Shown: positions 19,920-29,191, numbered from the stretch's first letter. The stretch is 64,000 nucleotides of DNA from Acinetobacter vivianii (GCF_014635885.1 NZ_BMDR01000009.1:1-64000), one strand, 5' to 3'. The notes: a model not told the origin generated them from the letters alone. A program made the numbers and translations.

Positions 19920-21032
19920 TTATTGCGCAGCTTTCACGATATATTTCGCAATCGCACACAAATATTCATCTGCATTCCGTTTCACCACAATTTGCAAACC
20001 TACTGGCAGACCTTGTTTAGTTTCCAGTGGTACTGAAATCGCAGGATGCCCAGAAAGATTAAATGGTCGAACCAGACCAGTAAGATTTAAAAAAGCCACG
20101 GTATTTTCAGCATCAGCAACCTTAGGCGGCAGCTGCGGCAAAGTCGGTAAAATCAAGGCATCGTATTGGGTCAGCAAAGCATCAATCTCAGCGGTAAAAT
20201 CTGCTTTAACCTGTTCTGCCTGTTTGACTTGGGCCAATGTGGTGTCGGCTGCTTTCAATAAACGCCCATTGACGTCTGCACCCAGCAAGCCTGTTTGGGT
20301 CAACTCACCGTAAGCCTGCCAATTTTCATAATTAATGATCTGCATGCCCGCATTGAAGGCGGCTTCAAAGCCTTCCAGCGTCACAGCTGATGCTGTCAGG
20401 TTGGCTTGGGTCAGATAATGCTGGATCGTCTCAATGACGTCTGAATCAGCAGGGACATTGAGCCACGCCAATTTCGGTGCCTGTGCTAATTCAACCTGTG
20501 CATGAAACGTTGGATCAATGATTTGCATGGCGCTTTCAATCATTTCGACTGAATTTGCAAAAGGGCCAACACAATCCAGTGAACTGCTTGCTGGATGGAC
20601 ACCTTGACGGCTGACTCGCCCAAAGGTTGGTTTTAACCCATACACTCCACAACATGCCGCAGGCATACGAATCGAACCACCTGTATCCGTGCCTAATGTG
20701 AAATCTGCCAGACCCGCTGCAACTGCCGCCGCAGAACCGCTAGATGATCCACCTGGAATCAATTCAGGATATTTCGGGTTAATCGCCGTACCAAAGGTAT
20801 GGTTAATCCCTGTGATCCCGAAAGCCAGTTCATGCAAATTGGTTTTCGCCGTAATTTGACAATCTGCTGCCAAAATACGCTCGACGACTTCGGCATTGGC
20901 AGTTGCGGCTTGACTCTGCATCAAGGCTTTACTGCCCGCCATGGTTTTCATACCTTGAATATCAATGGAATCTTTCACCATGACCTTCAGTGCACCTGTA
21001 CCTTTGTGTACCTCTTGTACAACAATATTCAT
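19920..21032 (-). CDS. iacH: Amidase-signature hydrolase
   Basis: A 370-residue amidase-signature enzyme with the Ser-cisSer-Lys triad visible: Lys in VMVKDSID, the cis-Ser in PGGSSSGSAAAV and the nucleophile Ser in GTDTGGSIRMPA. It is the first gene of the operon, as reported for iacH in A. baumannii, and 147 bp separate it from the divergent marR-type gene. It is probably needed for a ring-opened indole intermediate or for amide conjugates of indole acetate; the substrate is not shown by sequence. Confidence 0.85.
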   Translation of the reverse strand: MNIVVQEVHKGTGALKVMVKDSIDIQGMKTMAGSKALMQSQAATANAEVVERILAADCQITAKTNLHELAFGITGINHTFGTAINPKYPELIPGGSSSGSAAAVAAGLADFTLGTDTGGSIRMPAACCGVYGLKPTFGRVSRQGVHPASSSLDCVGPFANSVEMIESAMQIIDPTFHAQVELAQAPKLAWLNVPADSDVIETIQHYLTQANLTASAVTLEGFEAAFNAGMQIINYENWQAYGELTQTGLLGADVNGRLLKAADTTLAQVKQAEQVKADFTAEIDALLTQYDALILPTLPQLPPKVADAENTVAFLNLTGLVRPFNLSGHPAISVPLETKQGLPVGLQIVVKRNADEYLCAIAKYIVKAAQ

Positions 21033-21064
21033 TCACTTTTCCATGTATTTTTATAATTAATACA

Positions 21065-21093
21065 AATATCGGAAAAAGTAATGTAATTGTCAA
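21065..21093 (-). promoter_or_regulatory. Putative sigma-70 promoter of the iac-type operon
   Basis: On the minus strand TTGACA (21093-21088) is followed after exactly 17 bp by GATATT (21070-21065). The consensus -35 and correct spacing make it the best promoter candidate for the amidase-first operon. Confidence 0.55.
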
Positions 21094-21099
21094 GTATTT

Positions 21100-21149
21100 T
21101 TCATGATGAAGAACAAAGAAAATGTTTCTAATTTTTGTATAATGATCAT
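21100..21149. promoter_or_regulatory. Candidate MarR (IacR) operators
   Basis: Two short dyads lie in the divergent region: TTCATGATGAA (21100-21110, odd palindrome), just upstream of the operon -35, and ATGATCAT (21142-21149), which overlaps the TATAAT (21138-21143) that could serve the marR gene. Both share the ATGATNA core. They are placed as a repressor site controlling both genes would be, but no binding data are available. Confidence 0.4.
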
Positions 21150-21179
21150 CGTCCATTTTTATAAAGTTACGACTTGGCT

Positions 21180-21647
21180 ATGCTTACTCATTTAGAACAA
21201 TTTCTACCTAACAATGAACCGAGCAGCTTACAAAGCTATCCTTTTTTCTGGATCTCGCAGGTGAATGGTAAATACACACAGCTTATTGAAAAATCAATAA
21301 AAAAATTAGGAATCGATAATACACGTCGTAAAATTATTTTAAGTACCAATGTCCTGCAACAAGCGAGCATTACCGAGATTGCCAACCTTTCTACGCTCAA
21401 ACTAACGACGGCAACTAAAGCCATTTATCGTCTGGTTGAAGATGATATTGTGCAAGTTTTTTCATCAGAAGCAGATGAACGCATCTCAATGGTCAAACTT
21501 ACCGACAAAGGTAAAGAGCTGGTCGAACAAATTAATCAGATCAGTCAGGTGACGTTATCCGGGATTCTGAATGCTTTTGATGATGCTGAACTGCATCAGC
21601 TGAATGGTCAATTGAAAAAACTGTTTGATTTGATGCCATCCAGCTAA
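21180..21647 (+). CDS. iacR: MarR-family regulator, IacR-like
   Basis: A 155-residue MarR protein. The winged helix-turn-helix spans about residues 50-105 (ASITEIANLSTLKLTTATKA, then the wing VFSSEADERISMVKLT), with dimerisation helices at both ends. It is divergent from the amidase-first operon, the arrangement reported for iacR, and would repress that operon until indole acetate or a metabolite binds. The ATG at 21180 is preferred; an in-frame TTG two codons upstream is possible, and neither has a strong ribosome-binding site. Confidence 0.82.
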   Translation: MLTHLEQFLPNNEPSSLQSYPFFWISQVNGKYTQLIEKSIKKLGIDNTRRKIILSTNVLQQASITEIANLSTLKLTTATKAIYRLVEDDIVQVFSSEADERISMVKLTDKGKELVEQINQISQVTLSGILNAFDDAELHQLNGQLKKLFDLMPSS

Positions 21648-21656
21648 AACAGCAAA

Positions 21657-21684
21657 AAGCCCATGTCTATTCAGAGATGGGCTT
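21657..21684 (-). terminator. Terminator between marR gene and dehydrogenase operon
   Basis: AAGCCCAT (21657-21664) pairs with ATGGGCTT (21677-21684). On the minus strand it is followed by TTTTTGC, so it mainly ends the dehydrogenase operon; it may also serve the convergent marR gene. Confidence 0.7.
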
Positions 21685-21699
21685 AGGTTTCAATCAAAT

Positions 21700-22692
21700 C
21701 TATTGCTGATTGAAAATATTAAACGGCGGTTTGAGCTGATTTGCGGCGATTCGGTCTGAAAAAGTATGCAGTACTTGCTGTTTATAAGCTGCAATATCAA
21801 CTTGCTGATAATTATAAAAACCCTGCTTTTCTCTCAAGCCATTACGTTGCTGTCGCATATTCTCGGCAATAATCTCAGGCGTTCGATAACGCTCCCCAAG
21901 TTCCTGCTGCAAATATTGCGAAGCATAATACAAAATATCGCCACCTCCCCAGTCAATAAATTCCAGTAAGCCCAGTACAGAAAAGCGCAGGCCGAATCCT
22001 GTTCGAATAGCGATATCAATATCTTCTGCCGAAGCCACACCTTCTTCCACCATTCGCGCCGCTTCATTCATTGCCAGCGCCTGAATCCGCGGCACGATAT
22101 AACCTGCTCGAGCATTACAGACCACAGGTACTTTACCAATTGCCTGCAAGAAGCTTTTCAAGGTATTTACCGCCTCATCTGAAGTTTGCTTAGAACGACT
22201 TAACTCAACCAGCGGAATCAGATAGGCAGGATTGAGCCAATGCGCATTCACCACCCGTTCTGGATGAGAAATCATGTGCGCAATATCAGTGACCAGAAAG
22301 GTTGACGTCGTCGATGCAACAATACAAGTCGGCGTAATATAATGATCTAGCCAAGTAAAAATATCTTCTTTGGCTTGCCTGACCTCGGGTACACCTTCCA
22401 TCACCAGATCACAGTGCGCTAAGACCGATATTGAAGCCTCGCGACTTAAAATCTTAATCTGATCCAGAATAAATACGGTTTGTTCAGATTGAATAAACTG
22501 GATATTTTCCAGCAACTGCAATTCTTGTTTTAAGTCGGTTTGGATCTGAGCCTGATATTGCTCAAACTCAGCCTCCGTGCGTTGTCGGGCATCAATTAAG
22601 GCCACGTTTAATCCCGCATAGGCAAAGGCAATGGCAATGGCTTTGCCCATTCGCCCAGCGCCAAGTACAGCAACCTGTTGAATTGGGTTCAT
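21700..22692 (-). CDS. 3-hydroxyacyl-CoA dehydrogenase family protein
   Basis: A 330-residue two-domain dehydrogenase. The N-terminal Rossmann motif is VAVLGAGRMGKAIAIAFAYAG, with the HCDH-type catalytic region around VNAHWLNPAYLIPLVE, where HWLNP replaces the HFFNP common in fatty-acid enzymes. The C-terminal domain contains RIQALAMNEAARMVEEGVAS. That pattern and the single-domain length resemble L-carnitine dehydrogenase, lambda-crystallin and other small-substrate members rather than beta-oxidation enzymes. AGGAG precedes the start, 1 bp after the upstream gene. The substrate is unknown. Confidence 0.8.
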   Translation of the reverse strand: MNPIQQVAVLGAGRMGKAIAIAFAYAGLNVALIDARQRTEAEFEQYQAQIQTDLKQELQLLENIQFIQSEQTVFILDQIKILSREASISVLAHCDLVMEGVPEVRQAKEDIFTWLDHYITPTCIVASTTSTFLVTDIAHMISHPERVVNAHWLNPAYLIPLVELSRSKQTSDEAVNTLKSFLQAIGKVPVVCNARAGYIVPRIQALAMNEAARMVEEGVASAEDIDIAIRTGFGLRFSVLGLLEFIDWGGGDILYYASQYLQQELGERYRTPEIIAENMRQQRNGLREKQGFYNYQQVDIAAYKQQVLHTFSDRIAANQLKPPFNIFNQQ

Positions 22693-22693
22693 C

Positions 22694-23800
22694 CTAGACT
22701 CCTTGCTGCAAAGTCGCTTGCAACTCAGCTTTGCTTTTATCTGCCAGCCCCAGATTCTCAAACGTCCGTCCGTCCTGATACAAATCCTTGCCTGTCACCG
22801 CAGAAGCAATATTCAGTAGTCCTTCTGCCACTGGGGTAGCGACACCCGCCCAACATCCCACTGATACCAGAAAGGATAGCCCCAGACGCGTATCTTCCAG
22901 CATGTAACGATGTGTCTGTAAGTTGATGTCCTCACGCCAGTCACCACTATCGGTTAATTTGCCATGAGCCCCACGGCCATACATCCATTCATCCCCTTCA
23001 CCCGCTTTATTGTAGTGGTCTGCCAGCGGAAAATGCGGTGCAGAATAACCCAATGCTTCCCGTACACGCATACGCTCTGCGTCAAGCTGATTGGTGACAC
23101 GGCGAATCGACGGTTGTGTCCCTTCATTATGAATATCCCAAGCCTCAAAATGTTCCAGTGGCCCCGCGTTCATCAAAATCAACGGTGGATGAATAATCGG
23201 TCCAGCATTCATTAATGCACCACTCAAGCTATCTTCAATTGGCTCAACACTTGGATACGCCTGTTTCAAAATTTGGAATGCATGTTCGGACAAGCTGCTT
23301 GGGAATACCCCCGTTGGTAGACGGGTCGCATAGCCACTTACCACGATCTGATTCACGCCGTGCTTACGCACCAAATACGGTAAGGTTCCTGTTTCGGCAA
23401 AAGCCACTTGAGCTGTGTTACCAGCCTCGCGCATGGCTTTGGCAAAAATAAAAGTACCGAAAGTTGCTGGCGGTAAATACACCACTTGGCCCGCTTGAAA
23501 GAAAGGTGCAGCCTGCTGAGCCAAATCCAGATGTGTCGTTGCAGGTAAAGGAATAATAATCAGCTCAGCATGCTGAATGGCATGTTGTAAATCATCGGTC
23601 AGATTAATCTGACTCTGCTCAAAACCGACAGTGACAACACGATCTCCCTGATAATCTTTAATCTTAAGTTCGCCTGTTGCCGCCAGCTGTTGCAATGCAT
23701 CGCGGTCACGGCGCCATAATTTCACCTCATGACCTTTTTCTGCCATTTCCGCCGCTGCTGCATAACATCCGTGTCCACCACCGAGTACTGTAATTTTCAT
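22694..23800 (-). CDS. NAD/NADP octopine/nopaline dehydrogenase family protein
   Basis: A 368-residue protein with the N-terminal nucleotide-binding motif ITVLGGGHGCYAAAAEMAEKG, a middle region ending in a conserved NAGPIIHPPLILMNAG, and a C-terminal helical domain (AERMRVREALGYSAPHFPLAD). Members oxidise or form opine-type N-carboxyalkyl amino acids or related imine/2-oxo acid pairs. The start at 23800 is chosen because AGGA lies 6 nt upstream; an in-frame ATG 27 bp earlier has no site. It is tightly coupled to the hydroxyacyl-CoA dehydrogenase-like gene, so the two reductases probably act in sequence on one compound. Confidence 0.82.
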   Translation of the reverse strand: MKITVLGGGHGCYAAAAEMAEKGHEVKLWRRDRDALQQLAATGELKIKDYQGDRVVTVGFEQSQINLTDDLQHAIQHAELIIIPLPATTHLDLAQQAAPFFQAGQVVYLPPATFGTFIFAKAMREAGNTAQVAFAETGTLPYLVRKHGVNQIVVSGYATRLPTGVFPSSLSEHAFQILKQAYPSVEPIEDSLSGALMNAGPIIHPPLILMNAGPLEHFEAWDIHNEGTQPSIRRVTNQLDAERMRVREALGYSAPHFPLADHYNKAGEGDEWMYGRGAHGKLTDSGDWREDINLQTHRYMLEDTRLGLSFLVSVGCWAGVATPVAEGLLNIASAVTGKDLYQDGRTFENLGLADKSKAELQATLQQGV

Positions 23801-23884
23801 GTGCGTTCCTGCTGCTTGATTTGTCATTCAGCATAGAACGGTCAACGTAAACGGGCTTATCCAAATGCGCAGTGATTATTCCAT

Positions 23885-24895
23885 TTACGACAGTGTTTCA
23901 CCCAGTTGCACAGGAGTCATTTTTAAAGTGTGTGAAGGCAGACAGCCGAAGCGCTTTTTATACAAGGTAGAGAAATGACCAAAACTTTGAATGCCATGAT
24001 CCAGTAAAATATCGGTCACAGTTTGATGTTCCACTGCTTGCTGTAAAGCGGAATGTACCCGTTCCAGACGTTGCTCACGGATATATTCGACGGGTGTCTG
24101 CTGTAGATATTGGCTAAAGCCCTTTTGTAGGCTTCGGATCGATACCTCACAATATTGACTCAACGTTGCCAATGAAATCGCTTGATGCAGATTGTCCTGA
24201 ATATACTGCTGCGCTTTTTTGATATAGCCTGGCACAAGCTGCTGACGCTGTGCATTCAATTGCTCACTATAATTATTGGGGATTTTAAGCAAAATCAGCT
24301 CAATCAGATATTGAGTAAAACTGGCTGAGATAAAGCTCCAGTTCTGAATATTGTAATAGGCATGACAGAGATAATTCAGCGTTTCTACAATTGAGCTGAT
24401 CCCTTCCGCAGTACAAGATAAACCGCTATCAAACCAGACAGGCGCCTGACTGGTATGGCCCAGCATTTTAAACAGCTGGGTTTCGATCTCCTGTTTAGAC
24501 AATTTCAAAATAATATTACGGCAATGCTGATTGGTGACAATCTGCTGTCGGGTATGCGGATGCGTGACCGACATAATACCTACGGATTGTAGCAGTTGCT
24601 GGTTTGCCGCCCCGACCTGACATTGCCCTTCCAGCGTAATCCTGAACAGGTAAAAACTCGAACTGTCATCAATACAGATCACCACGGGTGCACTATATTT
24701 CAGATCATACAGCGCCCCATTGCCAAAACTAAAACCATTCAAGCGCGTGTTCAGCGGCGCTTGGGCTTCAACATCAAAACGATGCGGACAGAGATAATGA
24801 CTGATTTGATCTTTAATGGTCTGGTAATCATTGGACTGAAATAATAAAAATTCATCCAGATAATGCAAATGATCTAGTTTAAACGTCGCTTGCAT
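23885..24895 (-). CDS. AraC-family transcriptional regulator
   Basis: A 336-residue regulator with an N-terminal AraC-binding-like domain and a C-terminal double helix-turn-helix (ISLATLSQYCEVSIRSLQKGF, then VTDILLDHGIQSFGHFSTLY). It lies between the MFS transporter and the opine-dehydrogenase-like gene on the same strand and is probably the activator of this block. The ATG at 24895 has GGGAG 7 nt upstream; a GTG one codon earlier is also possible. Confidence 0.85.
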   Translation of the reverse strand: MQATFKLDHLHYLDEFLLFQSNDYQTIKDQISHYLCPHRFDVEAQAPLNTRLNGFSFGNGALYDLKYSAPVVICIDDSSSFYLFRITLEGQCQVGAANQQLLQSVGIMSVTHPHTRQQIVTNQHCRNIILKLSKQEIETQLFKMLGHTSQAPVWFDSGLSCTAEGISSIVETLNYLCHAYYNIQNWSFISASFTQYLIELILLKIPNNYSEQLNAQRQQLVPGYIKKAQQYIQDNLHQAISLATLSQYCEVSIRSLQKGFSQYLQQTPVEYIREQRLERVHSALQQAVEHQTVTDILLDHGIQSFGHFSTLYKKRFGCLPSHTLKMTPVQLGETLS

Positions 24896-24936
24896 CACTT
24901 CACTCCCTTGTTATGAATGTCACGGGCAAAGCACAA

Positions 24937-24959
24937 AGCCCATTGCAAAAGAATGGGCT
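24937..24959 (-). terminator. Hairpin after the MFS gene
   Basis: Perfect 8-bp stem AGCCCATT/AATGGGCT with a 7-nt loop in the 88-bp gap between the MFS stop and the AraC start. On the minus strand TTTGTGC follows, a weak T-tract. It is probably a partial terminator that lowers expression of the regulator and dehydrogenases relative to the transporter. Confidence 0.5.
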
Positions 24960-24983
24960 CTTAACGCTTGCACTTTGATCAGA

Positions 24984-26327
24984 TCAAGAAGCATGCTCCT
25001 GTTGCATACTGTCACTAAATGCCTGACAGCCTTTTTTCAATAAAATGAAGGCCAATACACAAGAGATCGTTCCGACAATCGATAGTGACATCCCGACCAT
25101 GAGTGGATTTTCAAAGATTTTATCGGTAATTAATGCCACCAATGTGGTCCCTATCCCGACCGCAACCAGATTACTAATCAACAAGAAGACTGCTGAAATT
25201 TGTGCACGTAACTGATTCGGCGCCAGCATTTGCATAGCGGTGGTTGAGATCGGCATCGGGAAGGAAGCAAAGAACATCGCAGGCACCAGAAACACCACCG
25301 ACAACCACAACTCATTCACTTGCGTAAACACCATCATCGGGATAATTAAACCGACAATACCAATCACGCCCGTAATCATTGGGGCATCCTTACGACCCTT
25401 CTGAATAAACCAGTCATTCAACCAACCCGCACAGAATACGCCTAGAATATTGGCAACCAAGAGCACACTGCCGAGCATGTAACCCGCTTCAGTCGGCGTT
25501 AAACCAAACTTACGCATATAAAATGCGGGCGACCAGCTGATCAGGCAATACAAAGCCATTGCGTAGAAGGTAAAGCCTAAATAATGACATTTAAAAGTAC
25601 GGCCATGCTTTTTGATAAACTTAAACGCATCTTTCATGCTGGTCTTTTCAACCTGCCCCTGTGCATTTAAACGTTGGCCTTTACGCTGCGGCTCTCTTAC
25701 CGTCAATAAAACCAGTAAACCAATAAATACCCCAGGTAGACCGACAATAATAAATGCAGCTTGCCATGCCTTGAGTGCACCAAAAACTGGAACCATGATG
25801 GTATCCATATTTTTCAGTAAACCAATCACATAACCACCCACCAGAAAAGCAATACCGCCACCAACAAAGGAACCTATCGAATATACCGCCACAGCACGGC
25901 CTAGCTTGTCCTTACTAAACATATCGCTAAACATCGAATAAGCGGCAGGTGACAAAGCAGCTTCGCCCACACCAACACCCATACGACTCAAAAACAGTTG
26001 AATAAAGTTTTTACTTAGACCACAAAATGCCGTTGCAATACTCCAGAACACCACCCCGATAGCAATAATTTTTGGACGTGAAAAACGGTCTGCCAGATAA
26101 GCCAGTGGCAAGCCCATAAAGGCATAAAACAATGAAAAGGCCAAACCATGTAATAAGCTGAACTGTGTATCGGAAAGACCAAGATCGGCTTTGATTGGCT
26201 CAATCATCAGCGCCAGTATTTGCCGGTCGATAAATGAAAATATGTAAGCCAACATGCAAAGTAATACCACATACCATGCATATATATTTGAGTGAGCACG
26301 TGTTGGCTCAGTTGAATGCGTATCCAT
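24984..26327 (-). CDS. MFS transporter
   Basis: A 447-residue 12-segment major facilitator protein. The N-terminal half carries FSFIDRQILALMIEPIKADLGL and the loop motif YLADRFSRPKIIAIG; GVGVGEAALSPAAYS marks segment 5. This spinster/aromatic-acid-like group commonly sits in catabolic islands. AAGGAAG precedes the start. It leads a minus-strand unit with an AraC regulator and two dehydrogenases, so it probably imports their substrate. The substrate is not identifiable. Confidence 0.85.
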   Translation of the reverse strand: MDTHSTEPTRAHSNIYAWYVVLLCMLAYIFSFIDRQILALMIEPIKADLGLSDTQFSLLHGLAFSLFYAFMGLPLAYLADRFSRPKIIAIGVVFWSIATAFCGLSKNFIQLFLSRMGVGVGEAALSPAAYSMFSDMFSKDKLGRAVAVYSIGSFVGGGIAFLVGGYVIGLLKNMDTIMVPVFGALKAWQAAFIIVGLPGVFIGLLVLLTVREPQRKGQRLNAQGQVEKTSMKDAFKFIKKHGRTFKCHYLGFTFYAMALYCLISWSPAFYMRKFGLTPTEAGYMLGSVLLVANILGVFCAGWLNDWFIQKGRKDAPMITGVIGIVGLIIPMMVFTQVNELWLSVVFLVPAMFFASFPMPISTTAMQMLAPNQLRAQISAVFLLISNLVAVGIGTTLVALITDKIFENPLMVGMSLSIVGTISCVLAFILLKKGCQAFSDSMQQEHAS

Positions 26328-26715
26328 CTTGCTTCCTTGTCAATGTATTTTTCTAATGCGTCTTCTTATTAAAGGCTCCGTTGACCAGAACTCATCTCCT
26401 TTTCTGGCAAACCTTCAATAAGGTAAATTTCCTCCCTCTATAATTATTATTTTTACATGGAATTTTCCATAATATTTCAGGTATAAAGTTATACCTTTTT
26501 TACCAATTCAGCACGCAATATTTATCATTTTGCGGTGGAGTAAAGATTAAAAAATGGTTTTAATAACACTAAGCAATTGATAAATTAGCTCTTATTTCAG
26601 AAAAAAGGTTAAAATTGGAGTCGACCTCAACAGAGGAAATTCAAATTTATTTTAAAATGATATTGAATTTTACATTTATTTTTGTTTTAAAATAAAGCGA
26701 GATAATCAATTTTCA
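26328..26715. promoter_or_regulatory. Divergent control region with tandem inverted repeats
   Basis: The 388-bp region between the MFS gene and the NTF2-like gene is very AT-rich. It contains CCAGAA/TTCTGG (26385-26390 and 26402-26407) in the MFS leader, ATGGAA-TT-TTCCAT (26457-26470) and AGGTATA-AAGT-TATACCT (26479-26496). The last two dyads are about 24 bp apart centre to centre. I suggest operator sites for the AraC regulator or an unlinked factor. No gene is visible. Confidence 0.45.
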
Positions 26716-27120
26716 ATGGAAATGAACATGGCTCTTATCAAAGAACAGGCAATCGAAAGCATCCATAGCATGCACGTCCTGATCGAGAAGATTTTTAGCG
26801 GAAAACACTCAGAACAAGACCTTCCCCTACTGATTGACTATTTTGCCGATCACTTTGAAATGGTCGGTGCAGCAGGCAAACGTATTTCATTAGAAGAAGT
26901 TAAAGGTTTATTTGCGAATAATCAGGGAAAAATGCCTGATATCCAGATTGAAATCTATGATGAGCAGATTTTAATGCAAAAACCAGATGCCATTGTGCTC
27001 ACTTATACCGAAAAACATACCAAAGCGTCTGGCATTCTGATCCGCCGTTCTTGTGCATTGATTGAAGAAATTGATGGCAAAATGTTGTGGAGCTATTTGC
27101 AAGAAACGTTCTTGCCTTAA
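26716..27120 (+). CDS. NTF2-like (SnoaL-type) small protein
   Basis: A 134-residue soluble protein with the length and pattern of a single-domain NTF2-like fold: N-terminal helices (LLIDYFADHFEMVG), then a beta-rich half with IQIEIYDEQILM and IEEIDGKMLWSYLQET. No catalytic residues are assigned. It is divergent from the MFS-AraC-dehydrogenase unit and may act in the same pathway. Starts at 26716 or 26728 (second in-frame ATG, with GGA upstream) are both possible. Confidence 0.65.
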   Translation: MEMNMALIKEQAIESIHSMHVLIEKIFSGKHSEQDLPLLIDYFADHFEMVGAAGKRISLEEVKGLFANNQGKMPDIQIEIYDEQILMQKPDAIVLTYTEKHTKASGILIRRSCALIEEIDGKMLWSYLQETFLP

Positions 27121-27135
27121 ATCAACACGGTGACT

Positions 27136-27185
27136 GGTTCAAACGCAGTCATTCATGAGTAATCATGAAATATTGGGTTTGAACC
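27136..27185. terminator. Nested inverted repeat between convergent genes
   Basis: Outer repeat GGTTCAAAC (27136-27144) and GTTTGAACC (27177-27185) encloses an inner TTCATGA/TCATGAA hairpin. It lies between the convergent NTF2-like and LysR genes and probably ends transcription from both sides, although T-tracts are poor. Confidence 0.45.
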
Positions 27186-27189
27186 GAAA

Positions 27190-28041
27190 TCATTCATTTA
27201 ATTTTCGCTCCAGCCATTCAATTAAATCGTGTGTCTTACGATTGCTGAGCTTGTCTTTATCTGGAATGTAATAACACAGTTCTGACTGAATCGACTGAGT
27301 CTGACATTGCTGGATCTGCTGCATTTTTAGCAACCGACTCATTAACGTGGTAGAGGCAAATACAAATCCATTGCCAGCCAGTGCTTCCTGAATGCCAAAC
27401 AGTTCCTGATCAAAAGTTTTCACGATAATATTTGACGACGCTATGCCATTTAGCGCACACCATTTTTCTAAAGGGGGTGCAGCCAATGTCTTGTTTTTCC
27501 ACACTGTAGTAAAAATCACAATAGGTTCATCGCCAGCAGCAAGCGGATCAATCTGTTGTCGGCCAAACAGATTAAATGTTTCGTAGCGAATAATCTCTGA
27601 GGCAGGCACCGTCGCAATATTGCCCAAACGTACAGGCAAATTATAGAGTTGCTGGTCTAGGGTCTCTCCTGTTGAAACCTCTACAGAAATATCGGGATAG
27701 ATCAAAGAAAATTCATGCAATGCTGGGATTAAAATCAAAGCCGCTAAGGATGAAGTCGTCGTTACTTTCACCACATTGCTCGTCAGCCTAACTTCTTCTA
27801 CAGCATTCTCAATTGTTCTAAATCCTTGCGAAATCTGCTTCGCTAATTTTTCTCCGATCTCGGTGAGGACAATTTTTCTAACTTCGCGATGGAATAAATC
27901 AACACTTAACCGATGCTCAAGCTTGGCAACATGATGCGAAATCGCAGTAGGTGTCAGCGAAAGTTCCTCAGCGGCCAGTTTAAAGCTACCTAAGCGCGCG
28001 GCTGACTCGAATGCTTTTAATGCCTGTAAAGAAACGTGCAT
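27190..28041 (-). CDS. LysR-family transcriptional regulator
   Basis: A 283-residue LysR protein. The N-terminal helix-turn-helix is FESAARLGSFKLAAEELSLTPTAISHHVAKLE, GcvA-like in pattern. The effector-binding domain follows (ISVEVSTGETLDQQ). AGGAGC precedes the ATG. It is divergent from the azoreductase gene across 122 bp, the standard layout for a LysR protein that controls its neighbour and itself. Confidence 0.88.
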   Translation of the reverse strand: MHVSLQALKAFESAARLGSFKLAAEELSLTPTAISHHVAKLEHRLSVDLFHREVRKIVLTEIGEKLAKQISQGFRTIENAVEEVRLTSNVVKVTTTSSLAALILIPALHEFSLIYPDISVEVSTGETLDQQLYNLPVRLGNIATVPASEIIRYETFNLFGRQQIDPLAAGDEPIVIFTTVWKNKTLAAPPLEKWCALNGIASSNIIVKTFDQELFGIQEALAGNGFVFASTTLMSRLLKMQQIQQCQTQSIQSELCYYIPDKDKLSNRKTHDLIEWLERKLNE

Positions 28042-28163
28042 GCCACGCTCCTATAAAAATAATAGATGACTTAAAATCATCTATAGCTTTGATTTACTCG
28101 TTTGTCTAGTGCTCTACTTCATTCCAAAATGGCTGTATATTCAATCAATCAGAGACGGATCAA

Positions 28164-28868
28164 ATGAGTACAATCTTACATATCGATGCCAGTATTCGCG
28201 CTGCCAACAATCCTAACCCAAACCATAACTCTATCTCCAAAAACATTGCCCATCACTTTATACAAAGCTGGAAAAAACAGTTCGCTATAGATGAATATAT
28301 TTATCGTGATGTAGGCATGAACCCACCGCCTTTTATTACTCAGGAATGGATGGGTGCAGCATTTACACCAGAACAAAAAAGAAGCGCTGAACAACAACAA
28401 ATACTTGGTCTTTCAGATCAATTGATTGCGGAGATTGTGGCAGCTGAACTCATCATCATTTCATCACCCATGTACAACTATGGCATGCCAGCTCAGCTCA
28501 AAGCCTGGTTTGATCAAATCGCTCGCGTGAACAAAACTTTTGATTTTGATCTTTCACGCGGTGACTTTCCTTTGCAACCGACATTGTCTGGCAAAACGTT
28601 GGTGATTATTAGCTCAAGCGGTGAATTTGGTTTTGAAAAAGGAGGAATCAGAGAACAGATGAGTCATCTCGTTCCACACTTGCATACGGTGAGCAAATAT
28701 TTAGGAGTAGATAAAATCTATGAAATTGCTTCTGAATATCAGGAATTTGCGGATGATCGTCATCGACAATCCGTAGAACATGCCTATGCTAAAGCAGAAC
28801 AGCTTGCGATCGCGCTCAGTCATGAATTAAATCATCTGAACGAACCCAAAGCTGTAGCAATACCTTAG
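28164..28868 (+). CDS. FMN-dependent NADH-azoreductase-like flavodoxin-fold protein
   Basis: A 234-residue AcpD/AzoR-type quinone reductase. The N terminus ILHIDASIRAANN binds FMN phosphate, SSPMYNYGMPAQLKAWFDQIAR is the family signature, and ISSSGEFGFEKGG is the second FMN loop. It reduces quinones or azo compounds with NAD(P)H in the cytoplasm. It is paired with a divergent LysR gene, suggesting induction by an electrophile or quinone. AzoR-type function is inferred. Confidence 0.85.
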   Translation: MSTILHIDASIRAANNPNPNHNSISKNIAHHFIQSWKKQFAIDEYIYRDVGMNPPPFITQEWMGAAFTPEQKRSAEQQQILGLSDQLIAEIVAAELIIISSPMYNYGMPAQLKAWFDQIARVNKTFDFDLSRGDFPLQPTLSGKTLVIISSSGEFGFEKGGIREQMSHLVPHLHTVSKYLGVDKIYEIASEYQEFADDRHRQSVEHAYAKAEQLAIALSHELNHLNEPKAVAIP

Positions 28869-28903
28869 TTTTGCTTAAGCCACACAACATATTATTTTTA
28901 GTG

Positions 28904-28936
28904 AAGAATAAGGCGACCATTCCCAGCCTTATTCTT
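28904..28936 (+). terminator. Hairpin after the azoreductase gene
   Basis: Perfect 11-bp repeat AAGAATAAGGC (28904-28914) and GCCTTATTCTT (28926-28936) with an 11-nt loop, 35 bp after the stop codon. No T-run follows (GCAGAAGC), though the 3' stem arm is T-rich. The rest of the 323-bp gap to 29191 shows no gene; it should hold the promoter of the glycine-zipper protein. Confidence 0.5.
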
Positions 28937-29191
28937 GCAGAAGCGATACTCATTTATCTGGGGCAACAATACGCTTAAAAGTTCCAGCTCTTAGAGCGCT
29001 GGGTGAGAGTAAAAGTATTTACATGAACTATAAATACTTATTTCATGTATCCGCTAGAATCAACCATAATGCGTTATGTATACAACTGATCGCGTAAGAT
29101 AGACATATACTTTTTCCAAAGTGAGCAAGTTATTTCGCCCCTTCTGATTTGGCAACGTCAAAGTCATCAATAGAGAAAACAGGATAGTTTT

